The notes beneath the pieces were generated by a model. That model had not been told where the DNA came from. It did not search any database and was given only the letters and a program-made list of their open reading frames with translations. Both the position numbers and the translations under genes were made by a program. Positions 36,633 through 48,189 of a DNA stretch of 64,000 bases are shown here, in pieces (within the stretch, counting starts at the first letter, position 1; every line of letters starts with the position of its first letter). The DNA is taken from positions 85,066,877 to 85,130,876 of the forward strand of contig NC_092091.1 in assembly GCF_045679555.1 (NCBI RefSeq). The letters are read 5' to 3'. Source of the stretch: Salvelinus alpinus. Its lineage: Eukaryota > Chordata > Actinopteri > Salmoniformes > Salmonidae.

Positions 36633-36662
36633 ATCTCCAGGCTCAAAGCGTCCGTCCACCAG
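36633..36662 (+). CDS. SRCR gene linker exon, copy 2
   Basis: Differs from copy 1 by one base (AGT to CGT, Ser to Arg), with the same acceptor and donor. It could be spliced after SRCR exon 1 or skipped; both choices keep the frame. Confidence 0.6.
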
Positions 36663-36892
36663 GTAGGTAGAGTATAAATCTACAGTGATTATAGCAGTTC
36701 AATATTAGTCAACTTTATTATCCCACATGGAGAAATTCATGTGTCCATACAAACCATTCTAAACCCAATAACAAGTACTGTTTTATGGAACTACTAATAC
36801 TTGTCAACCACAAAGCATTACTGCTGTTAGAATAACAGAATCACTGTCATCATCTGTCCTCACCACTGTGTTTTCCTCTCTGCTGTTTACAG

Positions 36893-37195
36893 CTGAACTC
36901 TCAGTCAGACTGGTGAATGGGACCACTTCCTGTTCTGGGACAGTGGAAGTCTTCAACAGAGGAGAGTGGTTCGGACTATGTCCTGGGTGGTGGGGCATGA
37001 AAGAGGCCAAGGTTGTCTGTAGAGAGCTGGACTGTGGGAATTTTGTAGATGTATCTAGAGGACCTCTGGTTGAAGATGGAAGAAGAATATATGTTAGCTG
37101 CAGTTTATATGGAGATGAGTCTATTGGACAGTGTTACAAAGATGAAGGAAGAAAGAACTGTGATGGTGAATATTATCATCATGTGACCTGTTCAG
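36893..37195 (+). CDS. SRCR domain exon 2
   Basis: The exon has 303 nt, phase 1 at both ends: AELSVRLVNG, SCSGTVEVFNRGEWFGLC, VVCRELDCG and VTCSG at the end. It has eight cysteines in group B spacing. It is the closest relative of SRCR exon 1 (same first ten residues) and arose with it by the 2.4-kb tandem duplication; the middle of the domain has diverged (YVSCSLYGDESIGQC), as expected for a ligand-contact surface. The donor is again TTCAG-GTAAGAG, here present only once. Confidence 0.9.
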
Positions 37196-37623
37196 GTAAG
37201 AGACTGGTCATATTGAGAGATTTATTTGTACATTATACAATATTACCATGTATCATGTTTTATGTGTTTTTATTTCATTTAAATAGAGGGAGAGATGTCA
37301 GATGTATTTAAACATTATATTTGTGTTTGTCATATTGGTTCATGGGAGATGTTCATGGGCAGATCATTGTAGTTCAGATGGTACTGAAGTGAAGCTGCCT
37401 GATGGATGTCCAGCTGTTTATTTTCTATAAAGTGAAGTGAACTTATTCCTGTCTCCTGCCTGCATTATTCCCAGCCCTATCCTGAGTGACTAAGAACCCA
37501 TTTCTACCTCTTACAGTATCAAACATAGCAAACTACAATCTTTTATCCAACATATTTGTGTTTAGTCCTTGACAGTGTCATCAACAAAACTGATTGAATG
37601 TTCAACCAACTCTTTTTCTCCAG

Positions 37624-37929
37624 AGTCTGTGCGGCTTGTGGATGGAGCTGGTCTCTGCTCTGGGAGAGTGGAGGTGAAGTCCAATCAGTCCTGGGCCTCA
37701 GTGTGTGAACCTGACTTTGACCGGCAGGATGCAGAGGTAGTCTGTAGGGAGCTTGGCTGTGGGGCTCCTGCAGCTCTACAGGGGGGGCTCTATGGAGGAG
37801 GTGAGGGTCAGACCTGGGATAAAGACTTCCAGTGTAAAGGCAATGAGTCCCTTCTCTTGGACTGTGACACCTCAGACAGAAAAAACAACACCTGCCTACC
37901 TGGTAATGCTGTTGGACTCACCTGCTCAG
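37624..37929 (+). CDS. SRCR domain exon 3
   Basis: The exon has 306 nt, phase 1 at both ends, acceptor TTTTTCTCCAG and donor CTCAG-GTAAGA. It encodes ESVRLVDGAGLCSGRVEV, WASVC, DAEVVCRELGCGAP, FQCKGNESLLLDC and GLTCSG. Eight cysteines, group B. It is not a recent copy of domains 1 and 2. Confidence 0.92.
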
Positions 37930-38054
37930 GTAAGAAACAGTTTGTCACTCAATCAACATTGTTTCTCACCTGGAGTGAAGAATATGAGAGACAATATAGG
38001 TGTGTTTTAGTGAGAAAATAGTAAGATTACTGTCTCTCTCTTTTCTTTTCTCAG

Positions 38055-38333
38055 AGCCTGATGATGTGAGGCTGGTGGGAGGAGGCAGTCGCTGTGCTGG
38101 TGGAGTGGAGCGGTACGACCAGGGAGAGTGGAAGACTGTGGGAGCTGAAAACTGGAACCAGGAGGCTATAGCTGCAGTAGTGTGTAGACAGCTGGGTTGT
38201 GGCTCCACTGTTTCAGTACTACCTGGAAACACCACTGGAGTGTATGGAGTTTCCTGTTCTGGGTCTGAGTCTGCACTGAGGGAGTGTTCCAGAACGTCTG
38301 GTCGCCTTTCTGGATTCACAGTGATCTGCTCAG
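38055..38333 (+). CDS. SRCR domain exon 4, six-cysteine form
   Basis: The exon has 279 nt, phase 1 at both ends, acceptor CTTTTCTCAG and donor CTCAG-GTAATA. It encodes EPDDVRLVGGGSRCAGGVER, WKTVGAENW, AVVCRQLGCGS, VSCSGSESALREC and VICSG. Only six cysteines remain: the second (WASVC in domain 3, KTVG here) and the seventh are missing. In group B domains these two form one disulfide, so the pair is lost together. No transmembrane, cytoplasmic or terminal exon was recognised downstream. Confidence 0.9.
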
Positions 38334-38347
38334 GTAATAACAAGGTA

Positions 38348-38650
38348 CACTACATGGCCAAAAGTATGTGGGCAGTAGTGTATTTGGTTATTTCAGCACA
38401 CCTGTTGCTGACAGGTGTATTAAATCAAGCACATAGCGGTCCAATCTCCATAGATTGGCAGTAGAATGGCCTTACTGAAGAGCTCAGTGACTTTCAACGT
38501 GGCGCTCCTAGGAGCAACAGTGATTCAGCTGCAAAATGAAGCCACACAAGCACACGGGACAGGACCAGCAAGTGCTGAAGTGCGTAGAGCGTAAGAATCA
38601 TGTGTCCTCAGTTGCAAAACTCGCTACAGATATCCACATTATTTTGGCCT
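38348..38650 (+). mobile_element. Tc1-like transposon remnant, 5' part
   Basis: It starts 'cactacatggccaaaagta' (inverted terminus) and continues with 'tggccttactgaagagctc' and 'caagtgctgaagtgcgtag', the N-terminal part of a Tc1 transposase region with large internal deletions. It ends before the DDE part. Confidence 0.8.
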
Positions 38651-39074
38651 TATAGTATATCTCCTTCCTGGACTCACAGTGATCTGCTCAGGAAATATCA
38701 ACATATTATAATTATATTCAACTGATTTCCTTCATTCATACAACTTCCTCTGCACCTCTCATGATGACTGTTTAGCTTGTCAGTCTGCTTTGCAAAATAG
38801 ATCACTCAGTCAAGTAGGAATCAAATACAAGTTAAATATCCCAGAATGCTTACGTATTTGAGTGTTATCTCAGTGAACGTCTCTACTCACTACCACTGTC
38901 ACATGTCATGTTATTGTCATATCTAAATGAGGAAAGTAGTTGAGGCGCTACGTTTTATGTTCTCTCATAACTTCTCCTCTGAGAGTGAGTTCCTCTCACC
39001 ATCACAGGTAACTGAACTTGGGGTGAGACATTCTTACTAATCTGCTAGAGACCCAGTTTGGATTTAAATATACT
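38651..39074. other. No exon seen, apart from an echo of SRCR exon 4
   Basis: Positions 38657-38691 repeat the last 30 nt of SRCR exon 4 ('ctcacagtgatctgctcag') but with GAAATA in place of the GTAATA donor. The rest is AT-rich with no recognised exon. Confidence 0.45.
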
Positions 39075-39775
39075 TTTTGTATGACTGAAGCCTTTAGTGA
39101 GAGGTCTAATGCTTTAATATTTAATAATTTCTGCCCTCAGAATTCATATTCATTATATAAATAGGCCTGTTAAATTTTGTCTGGCTTACCATTACAAATC
39201 AAATGGAATATTCGTTGCTCATTTAATTTAAAAAACTGGTCGCCAGGTGTCGGCAAGACCATAAGAAAATAGGTAAACTGGAATATGACTAAAGAGTTAA
39301 TCAGGGTGATTTTTCCACTAATAGACAGGTTTTTTCCTTTCCATGGTCGCAAGATCTTATCTATTTCTGCTAAACATCTATTAAAATGTATTAGAGTGAG
39401 TTAATTTGTTTCTTTCTGGATATGTATACCGAGTATGTCCACATCAGCATCAGACCATTTTATTGGTAAACTACACAGTAATGTCACAGTTGTATTTTTA
39501 ATATAGTACACTTATCATATAATTTGGTTGTAATCCAGAGAGGTTATTAAAAGTATCTAGATCCTTTATGAGGATGTGGAGGGATCCAAAATGTGGATTT
39601 AATAGAAAACATGAATCATCAGTGTACAACGACACCTTTGTTTTTAAGCCCTGGATTTCTAACCCCTTGATATTGTTATTGGATCGGATTTTAATAGCTA
39701 ACATTTTGATGGCCATAATAAATAGATATGCCGATAGTGGACAACCTTGTTTAACTCCTCTAGATAGTTTAAAAC

Positions 39776-40178
39776 TGTCAAGGCTGTGGGTAACTGGTGA
39801 ATGGAGTCAGGCGCAGGAGAGCAGAGATGCGTGGACAAGGTATTTAATACAAGAAAACACCAGTATAAACACAATGCTATGGTGCTAGAAAAATACTGGT
39901 ACCACGAAATTAACGGGCGTAAATACAAAACCGGGCAACAATATACCAGCTGTCAGATACAGCCTTACAATAAAACAAACACGCACACAAACATGGAGGA
40001 AACCAGAGGGTTAAATAATGAACATGTAATGAGGGAATTGAAACCAGGTGTGTAAAAATCAAAGACAAAACAAATGGAAAATGAAAAGTGGATCGGTGAA
40101 GGCTAGAAGGCCGGTGACGTCGACCACCGAATGCCGATCGAACAAGGAGAGGGACCGCCTTTTGCGGAAGTCGTGACA
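39776..40178 (-). mobile_element. Solo LTR inside the L1
   Basis: It runs (plus strand) from TGTCAAGG to GTCGTGACA, 403 bp, flanked by a perfect 5-bp duplication AAAAC (39771-39775 and 40179-40183). The minus-strand start TGTCACGACTTCCGC resembles a common salmonid gypsy-type LTR. L1 sequence resumes on both sides. Confidence 0.85.
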
Positions 40179-40776
40179 AAAACTTTCTGAGAAGTAGCCA
40201 TTATTTACGATTTTACACCTAGGGTTACTATACATAACTTTAACCCATAGTATAAGTATTCTCCATAATGTAAATATTCCAGGCATTTATATATAAATTC
40301 CAGTTGTACTTTATCAAAAACCATTTCAAAGTCAGCTATGAATACCAGGCCTGGTTTCCCAGATTCTGCATAGCGTTCTATTGTTTCCAGTACTTGTCTA
40401 ATATTATCTCCAATGTATCGTCCATGAAAAAACCTGTCTGATTAGGATGAATAATATCTGACAATACCTTTTAAATCCTATGCGCTACACATTTTGCTAT
40501 AATTTTTTGCATCTCAAAACTGAAGTGTAAGATGCCTCCGATGTTTTAAATGGACTGGATCTTTATATTAACCACTTGGATGGTGTTTCAGTAATAATGA
40601 AATCAGACCTTCTTGTTGAGTATCTGATAATGGACCATTTCTATAGGAGTGGTTAAAACATGGTGATAACGGTCCTCTGAGTATATCTAAAAGGTTTGTT
40701 ATAACCCCCACTGGTAGGCCCTCCAGGCCTGGAGTTACTCCTCTGTAATTTGGCCTTCACATGAGTCTTCTGTACA

Positions 40777-41168
40777 TGTCACGTTCCTGACCTGTTTTCT
40801 CTTGTTTTGTATTTATTTAGTATGGTCAGGGCGTGAGTTGGGTGGGTTGTCTATGTGTTGTTTTCTATGTTGGGGTTTTGTGTGTTCGGCCTGGTATGAT
40901 TCTCAATCAGAGGCAGCTGTCAATCGTTGTCCCTGATTGAGAATCATACTTAGGCAGCCGGGGTTTCACGTGTGTGTTTGTGGGTGTTTGTATTTCGTGT
41001 CAGTGTTCGTGCCACACGGGACTGTCTTTCGGTTTGATTTGCTTTTGTTATTTTGTTTCGTGTAGTGTTCAGTTTATTGTTAATAAATCATGGACACTTT
41101 CCACTCTGCGTCTTGGTCCGATCCCTACACCTCCTCTTCAGACGAAGAGGAGGAAATCAGCCGTTACA
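40777..41168 (+). mobile_element. Solo LTR inside the L1, second
   Basis: It runs from TGTCACGTTCC to GCCGTTACA, 392 bp, flanked by a perfect 5-bp duplication GTACA (40772-40776 and 41169-41173). It is close to the LTR at 2544-2938. TTAATAAATC at 41080-41089 is its polyadenylation signal. Confidence 0.92.
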
Positions 41169-41836
41169 GTACAGCTGTTCATTTGACATTATGAATAGAA
41201 AAAATATCCAAACACGTAGCTTCGGTTAGTGGAGATGGAGGAGACTGAAACGAAAACATCAAGTGCTTTACTTCCTCTATCAAAGTAACATTTGGTGAAT
41301 CATGGGTGAATCTGTAATGTGTAGCAAGGTTCATAAAACATTTTTTGGCAGCACTTCTATGTTGAAGATTTTTATAATATGTTACACTGGATCTTTCTTG
41401 AATAAGTTCCTCCCTCCATTTCTTTTTGTTTTTCCTCCATTTTAATCTGAGACTCTAAGGTACAGTTTGTATTGCTACCTAACTGTACTGTTAGTCCTGC
41501 CATTTCCTTTGTTAATATGAACTATTTTGACCTAAATTGTTTTGTTTTAGCGATTACTGTATTGCATTTGCTCTGAAGGCACATTTAAAAGTGGCCCATA
41601 CAATAAGGGGATCTGCTCTATCTATGTTATGTCTGAAAAAGTAGGTTATAAATTCTTCTGTCCTTGTTAAAAACAAGTTATCGTCCAATAGGCTTTGATT
41701 AAATGTCCAATATCCTCGCCCACGTGGAAATTATGTTAGAGTAATATATATGCTAATATATGTCCCCCATCAACATTATTTTACCTTTTGGTGCCAGAGA
41801 GAACGACGTAAGAAAGTAGTCAAAATGACTAGCTTG

Positions 41837-42945
41837 ATTAAACCTACTCCATGTATATCTCACTAGGTCAGGACATTAAACCTACTCCATGTATATCTCA
41901 CTAGGTCAGGACATTAAGCCTCCTCCATGTATATCTCACTGGGTCAGGACATTAAACCTACTCCATGTATATCTCACTAGGTCAGGATATTAAACCTCCT
42001 CCATGTATATCTCACTAGGTCAGGATATTAAACCTCCTCCATGTATATCTCACTAGGTCAGGATATTAAACCTCCTCCATGTATATCTCACTAGGTCAGG
42101 ACATTAAACCTCCTCCATGTATATCTCACTAGGTCAGGATATTAAACCTACTCCATGTATATCTCACTAGGTCAGGATATTAAACCTACTCCATGTATAT
42201 CTCACTAGGTCAGGATATTAAACCTCCTCCATGTATATCTCACTAGGTCAGGGTATTAAACCTCCTCCATGTATATCTCACTAGGTCAGGACATTAAACC
42301 TCCTCCATGTATATCTCACTAGGTCAGGACATTAAGCCACCTCCATGTATATCTCACTAGGTCAGGACATTAAGCCACCTCCATGTATATCTCACTAGGT
42401 CAGGATATTAAACCTCCTCCATGTATATCTCACTAGGTCAGGACATTAAGCCACCTCCATGTATATCTCACTAGGTCAGGACATTAAATCTCCTCCATGT
42501 ATATCTCACTAGGTCAGGATATTAAACCTCCTCCATGTATATCTCACTAGGTCAGGATATTAAACCTCCTCCATGTATATCTCACTAGGTCAGGATATTA
42601 AACCTCCTCCATGTATATCTCACTAGGTCAGGATATTAAACCTCCTCCATGTATATCTCACTAGGTCAGGATATTAAACCTCCTCCATGTATATCTCACT
42701 AGGTCAGGATATTAAACCTCCTCCATGTATATCTCACTAGGTCAGGATATTAAACCTCCTCCATGTATATCTCACTAGGTCAGGATATTAAACCTCCTCC
42801 ATGTATATCTCACTAGGTCAGGACATTAAACCTCCTCCATGTATATCTCACTAGGTCAGGATATGAAACCTCCTCCATGTATATCTCACTAGGTCAGGAC
42901 ATTAAACCTCCTCCATGTATATCTCACTAGGTCAGGATATTTAAC
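41837..42945. repeat. 38-bp minisatellite inside the L1, about 29 units
   Basis: The unit is 'attaaacctcctccatgt' followed by 'atatctcactaggtcaggat'. L1 coding sequence continues on both sides, so the array arose by expansion of L1 sequence in place. Confidence 0.96.
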
Positions 42946-43919
42946 CTCCATATTTCCTTTAGTTCCAATATATCCATGACATTCATGATTTCCTTAAGTA
43001 AATGAGGGTGATAGTTTGTAGTGTGATTTCCTTTACATTCCATAGAGATATCTAAAACCGTATTATAATCTGACACCATAATAATAGAGTCTTGTGTTGC
43101 TTGTAGGGTTGATAAATGATTCTATATATTTTCAAAGAAGCCTGGATCATCATTATTTGGAATGTATAGGTTAATGAGCCCTGTCTGTTTATGGTCCAAT
43201 AACATCTTTAAAATCATCCATCTACCTTCATCCATCTATCTTTAAAATCATCCATCTATCAAAATTACTGTTAATTAATATCACCTTTTTGAATTTCGTT
43301 GACCATGGGAGAAATATATTTCACCCCCCCAGTTATTTTTCTACACAACTTCATCTAAAATTGTTTATTGAGTTTCCTGTAAATAATAGATATTATATTC
43401 CTTCTCTTTCAGCCAGGTAAATACTGATTGTCTATTCTTATTATCTGCTAAGCCATTACAATTATAACTGTCTATACTTATTTCACCACTTACCATAATG
43501 AGACACAACTTTCAATTATATTTATCAATATACGTTTGTAAACTCACTGTTAAAAAGTACCATAGTGATTGAGTGTTCATATAGCTGTACCATGATATGT
43601 GCATTGTTACTAAGTAACCCTCCAATTGTTCCCCACTATTCAGTCCTCTAAAACCCCTCCCCATCCTAAGTTGGGTTGTCATCCCAGTGACCGGCAGACC
43701 ACCCCCGTCCCCCCGGATCCCAGGGCCCCCGAGAGACCGGGACCCATCCTTTGAAAAGACCCCACAGTGAAACCCACAGAACAGAAGCAGATCAGCAGAC
43801 AAACGCATTCCATCACCCTCACATCGATTAGCATTATTATATAGCTATAAGAAAATATATTTAAAAAATGTCCTGCTTATCTTAATTACCATAATTAACA
43901 AATAATATGCATAATAATG

Positions 43920-44340
43920 TAGGCAGTTCCTGCCATGTGATGTTGTTAGTAGTATATAGATAATGATGTTATTGATTATAAATGTTATGATATTGATTAT
44001 GATGTAGATTATTGTTGTGATGTTGATAGTAGTATATAGATAATGATGTTATTGATTATAAATGTTATGATATAGATTATGATGTAGATTATTGTTATGA
44101 TGATGTTAGTAGTATATAGATAATGATGTTATTGATTATAAATGTTATGATATTGATTATGATGTAGATTATTGTTATGATGTTGTTGGTAGTATATAGA
44201 TAATGATGTTATTGATTATAAATGTTATGATATTCATTATGATGTAGATTATTGTTATGATGTTGTTAGTAGTATATAGATATTGATTATAAATGTTATG
44301 ATATTGATTATTGATTATGATGTAGATTATTGTTATGATG
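43920..44340. repeat. 80-bp AT-rich tandem repeat, about 5 units
   Basis: The unit contains 'gatgttattgattataaat', 'gttatgatattgattatg' and 'gttagtagtatatagata'. Some units have internal deletions. Confidence 0.93.
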
Positions 44341-44395
44341 TTGCTCTCTAAACTGCCATGTAATCAACTGAATGTTTTTAATAAAATTACAGGCT

Positions 44396-44810
44396 GTCAG
44401 TCTTGTGTGATTCCCCTCTTGGACAGACTACAACATACAGTATGAATTAACTGAGATCAGTCTGTGATTCCCCTCTTGGACAGACTACAACATACAGTAT
44501 GAATTAACTGAGATCAGTCTTGTGTGATTCCCCTCTTGGACAGACTACAACATACAGTATGAATTAACTGAGATCAGTCTTGTGTGATTCCCCTCTTGGA
44601 CAGACTACAACATACAGTATGAATTAACTGAGATCAGTCTTGTGTGATTCCCCTCTTGGACAGACTACAACATACAGTATGAATTAACTGAGATCAGTCT
44701 GTGTGATTCCCCTCTTGGACAGACTACAACATACAGTATGAATTAACTGAGATCAGTCTGTGTGATTCCCCTCTTGGACAGACTACAACATACAGTATGA
44801 ATGAACTGGT
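44396..44810. repeat. 57-60-bp tandem repeat, about 7 units
   Basis: The unit is 'cttgtgtgattcccctcttg', 'gacagactacaacatacag', 'tatgaattaactgagatcag'. AATAAA lies just before it (44380-44385); whether that is a gene end is unknown. Confidence 0.94.
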
Positions 44811-45330
44811 CATACATTTGGCAGGAGGTTAGGAAGTGCATCTCAGTTTCCACCTCATTTTGTGGGCTGTGTGCACATAGCCTGTCTTCTCTTGAGAGCC
44901 AGGTACCCACCTGTATATAGTCCTGCTATTGTTATTTTACTGCTGCTCTTTAATTACTTGTTACTTTCATTTCCTATTCTTATTCTTTTTTTAAACTGCA
45001 TTGTTGGTTAGGGGCTCATAACTAATACAATTTGATTTGATTTGAGGTCTGCCTACGGCGGCCTTTCTCAATAGCAAGGCTAACTCACAGAGTCTGTACA
45101 TAGTCAAAGCTTTTCTTAAGTTTGGGTCAGTGACAGTGGTCAGGTATTCTGCCACTGTGTACTCTCTGTTCAGGGATAAATAGCATTCTAGTTTGCTCTT
45201 TTTTTTTGTTAATTCTTTCAAATGTGTCAAGTAATTATCTTTTTGTTTTCTCATGATTTGGTTGGGTCTAATATGTTTGCTGTCCTGGGGCTCTGTGGGG
45301 TCTGTTTGTGTTTGTGAACAGAGCCCCAGA
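44811..45330 (-). mobile_element. LINE fragment (zinc-binding tail region), antisense
   Basis: The minus-strand frame 44991-45254 encodes LTHLKELTKKKSKLECYLSL and YTVAEYLTTVTDPNLRKAL; the plus-strand piece at 44820-44900 complements the C..H..C part that follows in such proteins. A sense-orientation L2/SINE 3' tail (44902-45043, ending ATTTGATTTGATTTG) is inserted, flanked by AGGT repeats. Confidence 0.55.
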
Positions 45331-45371
45331 GCCCCAGTGTAAATGCAGAGCCAACTACTCCATGTCTGATC

Positions 45372-45600
45372 AGGGTCCAGAAGTCACCCACCAACCCTGG
45401 AGAGATACAGTCACCCACCAACCCTGGAGAGATACAGTCACCCACCAACCCTGGAGAGATACAGTCACCCACCAACCCTGGAGAGATACAGTCACCCACC
45501 AACCCTGGAGAGATACAGTCACCCACCAACCCTGGAGAGATACAGTCACCCACCAACCCTGGAGAGATACAGTCACCCACCAACCCTGGAGAGATACAGG
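45372..45600. repeat. 27-bp minisatellite, about 8 units
   Basis: The unit is 'cagtcacccaccaaccctgg' plus 'agagata'. Units are identical except at the ends. Open frames on both strands come from the 9-codon unit. Confidence 0.96.
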
Positions 45601-45629
45601 GTTTGCAGGATTTTGTTCCAGACCACCAG

Positions 45630-45772
45630 TGAAACGCCTGAAGTCAAATTGTCTAATCATAAAGGATTTGATGATATATTGATTGATAGGTATTTGTTGA
45701 AGTGTTTGTCTAATTGTCTAATCATCAAGGATTTGATGATATATTGATTGATAGGTATTTGTTGAAGTGGTG
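45630..45772. repeat. About 74-bp tandem duplication
   Basis: 'aattgtctaatcataaagga' to 'aggtatttgttgaagtg' occurs twice in a row (45645 and 45716) with one base changed. Confidence 0.93.
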
Positions 45773-45775
45773 CTG

Positions 45776-46105
45776 GGCTGGGGAAACGTCTGCATACCTG
45801 GGCTGGGGAAACGTCTGCATACCTGGTCTGGGGAAACGTCTGCATACCTGGGCTGGGGAAACGTCTGCATACCTGGGCTGGGGAAACGTCTGCATACCTG
45901 GGCTGGGGAAACGTCTGCATACCTGGGCTGGGGAAACGTCTGCATACCTGGGCTGGGGAAACGTCTGCATACCTGGGCTGGAGAAACGTCTGCATACCTG
46001 GTCTGGGGAAACGTCTGCATACCTGGGCTGGGGAAACGTCTGCATACCTGGGCTGGGGAAACGTCTGCATACCTGGGCTGGGGAAACGTCTGCATACCTG
46101 GGCTG
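45776..46105. repeat. 25-bp minisatellite, about 13 units
   Basis: The unit is 'gggctggggaaacgtctgc' plus 'atacct'. As 25 is not a multiple of three, each frame cycles through all three readings and all six frames stay largely open; none is a gene. Confidence 0.96.
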
Positions 46106-46339
46106 TGCCCCAATAACCTCTCCTTCCTCCCTAAGTGTGCACTTGTTCACTTCCCTTCATGGACAGGATTTGACAGGAATTGATTAGTATGGAAACTCAT
46201 GCTATAACCTACACCTTCACCAATCCAATGCTTTTACACTTTATGGGGAGTAGTGAACGAGTGCACACTTCAGGAAGCAGTAAATACTTTTGGGACGCAA
46301 CCCTGGCCCAGGCCTGAGGATCTCCAAATTGACCACTTG
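46106..46339. other. Probable dispersed repeat, no gene
   Basis: 'gtgcacacttcaggaagc' and its near-inverse 'cctaagtgtgcacttgttc' form loose inverted ends of about 150 bp spacing, like a small DNA element. No coding motif. Confidence 0.35.
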
Positions 46340-46990
46340 GTAAAGGGAGCCTATAAATTATGTGGTGCTCTATTCTGTAATATTACCTGGCGTTTGTCGC
46401 CCCCTTGTGGAAATAACCTATTTATGATCTCACTCTATATAGATTTCTCTGCAGTTTGTACCTCGCAGCACACCGTACAAATAGTTGAGGTTAGAAGCCT
46501 ATATTACTGTTCTGCTAGCAGCACAACATCAGATTATTTTCTTCTAAATAAGAGTCCCCCTGCAAAGACAAGCTCAACTTTGACAATATCAATTATTTTA
46601 GCACTGTAGTTCAGTACAACTGTTTTTCACAGCATTGCAACCACTTCTTAGCCTATACATTTTATGGTGCTCTATTCTGGAATATTAACTGGCATTCGTC
46701 GCCCCCTTGTGGAAAGAACCTCTTAGTGATCTACCTCTCTCTGTATATGTGCAGTTTGTACCTTGAAGCTCACCATACAATTATTCAAGAGTAAATGCTG
46801 GATTACCTTTGTCCTAGCAGCAGGATAATATGCTGGCAGAACAACAGCAGATTATTTTCTTCTAAATAAGAGTCCCCCTGGAAAGACAAGCTCGACTTTG
46901 AGAATATCGATTATTTTAGCAATGTAGTTCAGTACAACTGTTTTTCACAGCATTGCAACCACTTTTGGAGCAAATAAATGTATAATTTGA
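46340..46990. repeat. Old 300-bp tandem duplication
   Basis: The two halves share 'ggtgctctattctg', 'gtcgcccccttgtggaaa', 'cttctaaataagagtcccc' and 'ttcagtacaactgtttttc' in order, with several indels, so it is older than the minisatellites nearby. Confidence 0.85.
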
Positions 46991-47239
46991 CGTATTTTAA
47001 TATTGTATTATTTATACCAGCATTTCTTTTGAAAGTTTCCAAACTAAATACTGGTATGTTGAAAGCTGTTGTGTAGGTCAGTGGTGTAGTGCTGCCTGGA
47101 GAAGTGGGTACACAGTACTCTAATTTAGTAAAACATTTCCCAAACGGCCCAGAGAAGGAAAGGCACCCTGTGTGAAAAGCATGAGAAACAGTGATATACA
47201 CTCTGAATGACCTAAAATGATGAATCCCATATTGGTCTT

Positions 47240-47550
47240 TCACAGTCAGGCCAACCCAAGCTGTACTGTTCAGTAGGATAATAGTAGACCAACCCAAGCT
47301 GTACTGTTCAGTAGGATAATAGTAGACCAACCCAAGCTGTACTGTTCAGTAGGATAATAGTAGACCAACCCAAGCTGTACTGTTCAGTAGGATAATAGTA
47401 GACCAACCCAAGCTGTACTGTTCAGTAGGATAATAGTAGACCAACCCAAGCTGTACTGTTCAGTAGGATAATAGTAGACCAACCCAAGCTGTACTGTTCA
47501 GTAGGATAATAGTAGACCAACCCAAGCTGTACTGGTCAGTAGGATAATAG
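47240..47550. repeat. 38-bp minisatellite, about 8 units
   Basis: The unit is 'accaacccaagctgtactg' plus 'ttcagtaggataatagtag'. Units are nearly identical. Confidence 0.96.
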
Positions 47551-47764
47551 TATTACTATTATTGAAACAGAGAAACTGAGTTAGAAATTCACAGGTTTCA
47601 AAATTTCTCTTTTTTTCAGGTTTTTGTTCTCAAAGTCAGACTTTTTTTAAACAGAAAAATAATACAATTGTATGTTCTAAGTCCATAACAATGCTTAAAC
47701 CACATCAGGAGACTACAATTGAGGTTTGGGAAAAATCTAGATTTTTGAGAGTAGTTCCCCTTTA

Positions 47765-47915
47765 ATTCAAGTGTGCAGCGCCTAGCACTATTGGGATTAG
47801 CAGTGTTTCTGTAGTACAGGCACCTAGCACTATTGTTGGATTAGCAGTGTTTCTGTAGTACAGGCACCTAGCACTATTGTTGGATTAGCAGTGTTTCTGT
47901 AGTACAGGCACCTGG
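47765..47915. repeat. 44-bp tandem repeat, 3 units
   Basis: The unit carries 'cctagcactattgttggatt' and 'agcagtgtttctgtagtac'. Confidence 0.93.
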
Positions 47916-48189
47916 TGTAACCAACTTCACATAGCCGCCCAGAAGAAAGGCACACGGACACCCACACTTCAGGTTGACTAGGTTTTATCTGCAGTAAAAT
48001 ATATAAACAGTGATGACAGGAATTGACAGGACAGTCACATGTTCACTGCTCTCAGACTGAATCGACAAAGTGACTGTATAGTATACATGCGATGTGTTTA
48101 GAAAATAACAAAAAATACAGAAAAGTATACCTGCAGTAAAATAAATCAAACAGTGATGACAGGCACTGACAGTACGGTCACAGCCACAT

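Larger units (their letters stand above)
35884..37195 (+). repeat. SRCR duplication unit 2
   Basis: Collinear with 33640-34787; see that entry. Unit 2 lacks the Tc1 insertion but has the expanded pyrimidine array at 36217-36600. Confidence 0.85.
39075..43890 (-). mobile_element. L1-type LINE, antisense, with nested insertions
   Basis: Read on the minus strand from right to left, the pieces are in the correct order: an endonuclease part at 43300-42960 (INLYIPNNDDPGFFENIYQS, VSDYNTVLDISMECKG), RT start at 40480-40300 (GFFHGRYIGDNIRQVLETIE, DFEMVFDKV), RT core with LYTDDS at 39716-39498, and the post-RT part at 39352-39170 (PWKGKNLSISGKITLINSL). Stops and frameshifts are frequent. Two solo LTRs and a 38-bp minisatellite lie within it. 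It is an inactive old insertion. Confidence 0.85.

Noticed and set aside
43512..43808. 98-codon minus-strand frame
   Set aside because: Falls at the right end of the antisense L1, probably LINE 5' or spacer sequence; no motif.
45308..46187. Six overlapping repeat-containing frames
   Set aside because: 27-bp and 25-bp minisatellites; the 25-bp unit is open in all frames, so no frame is special.
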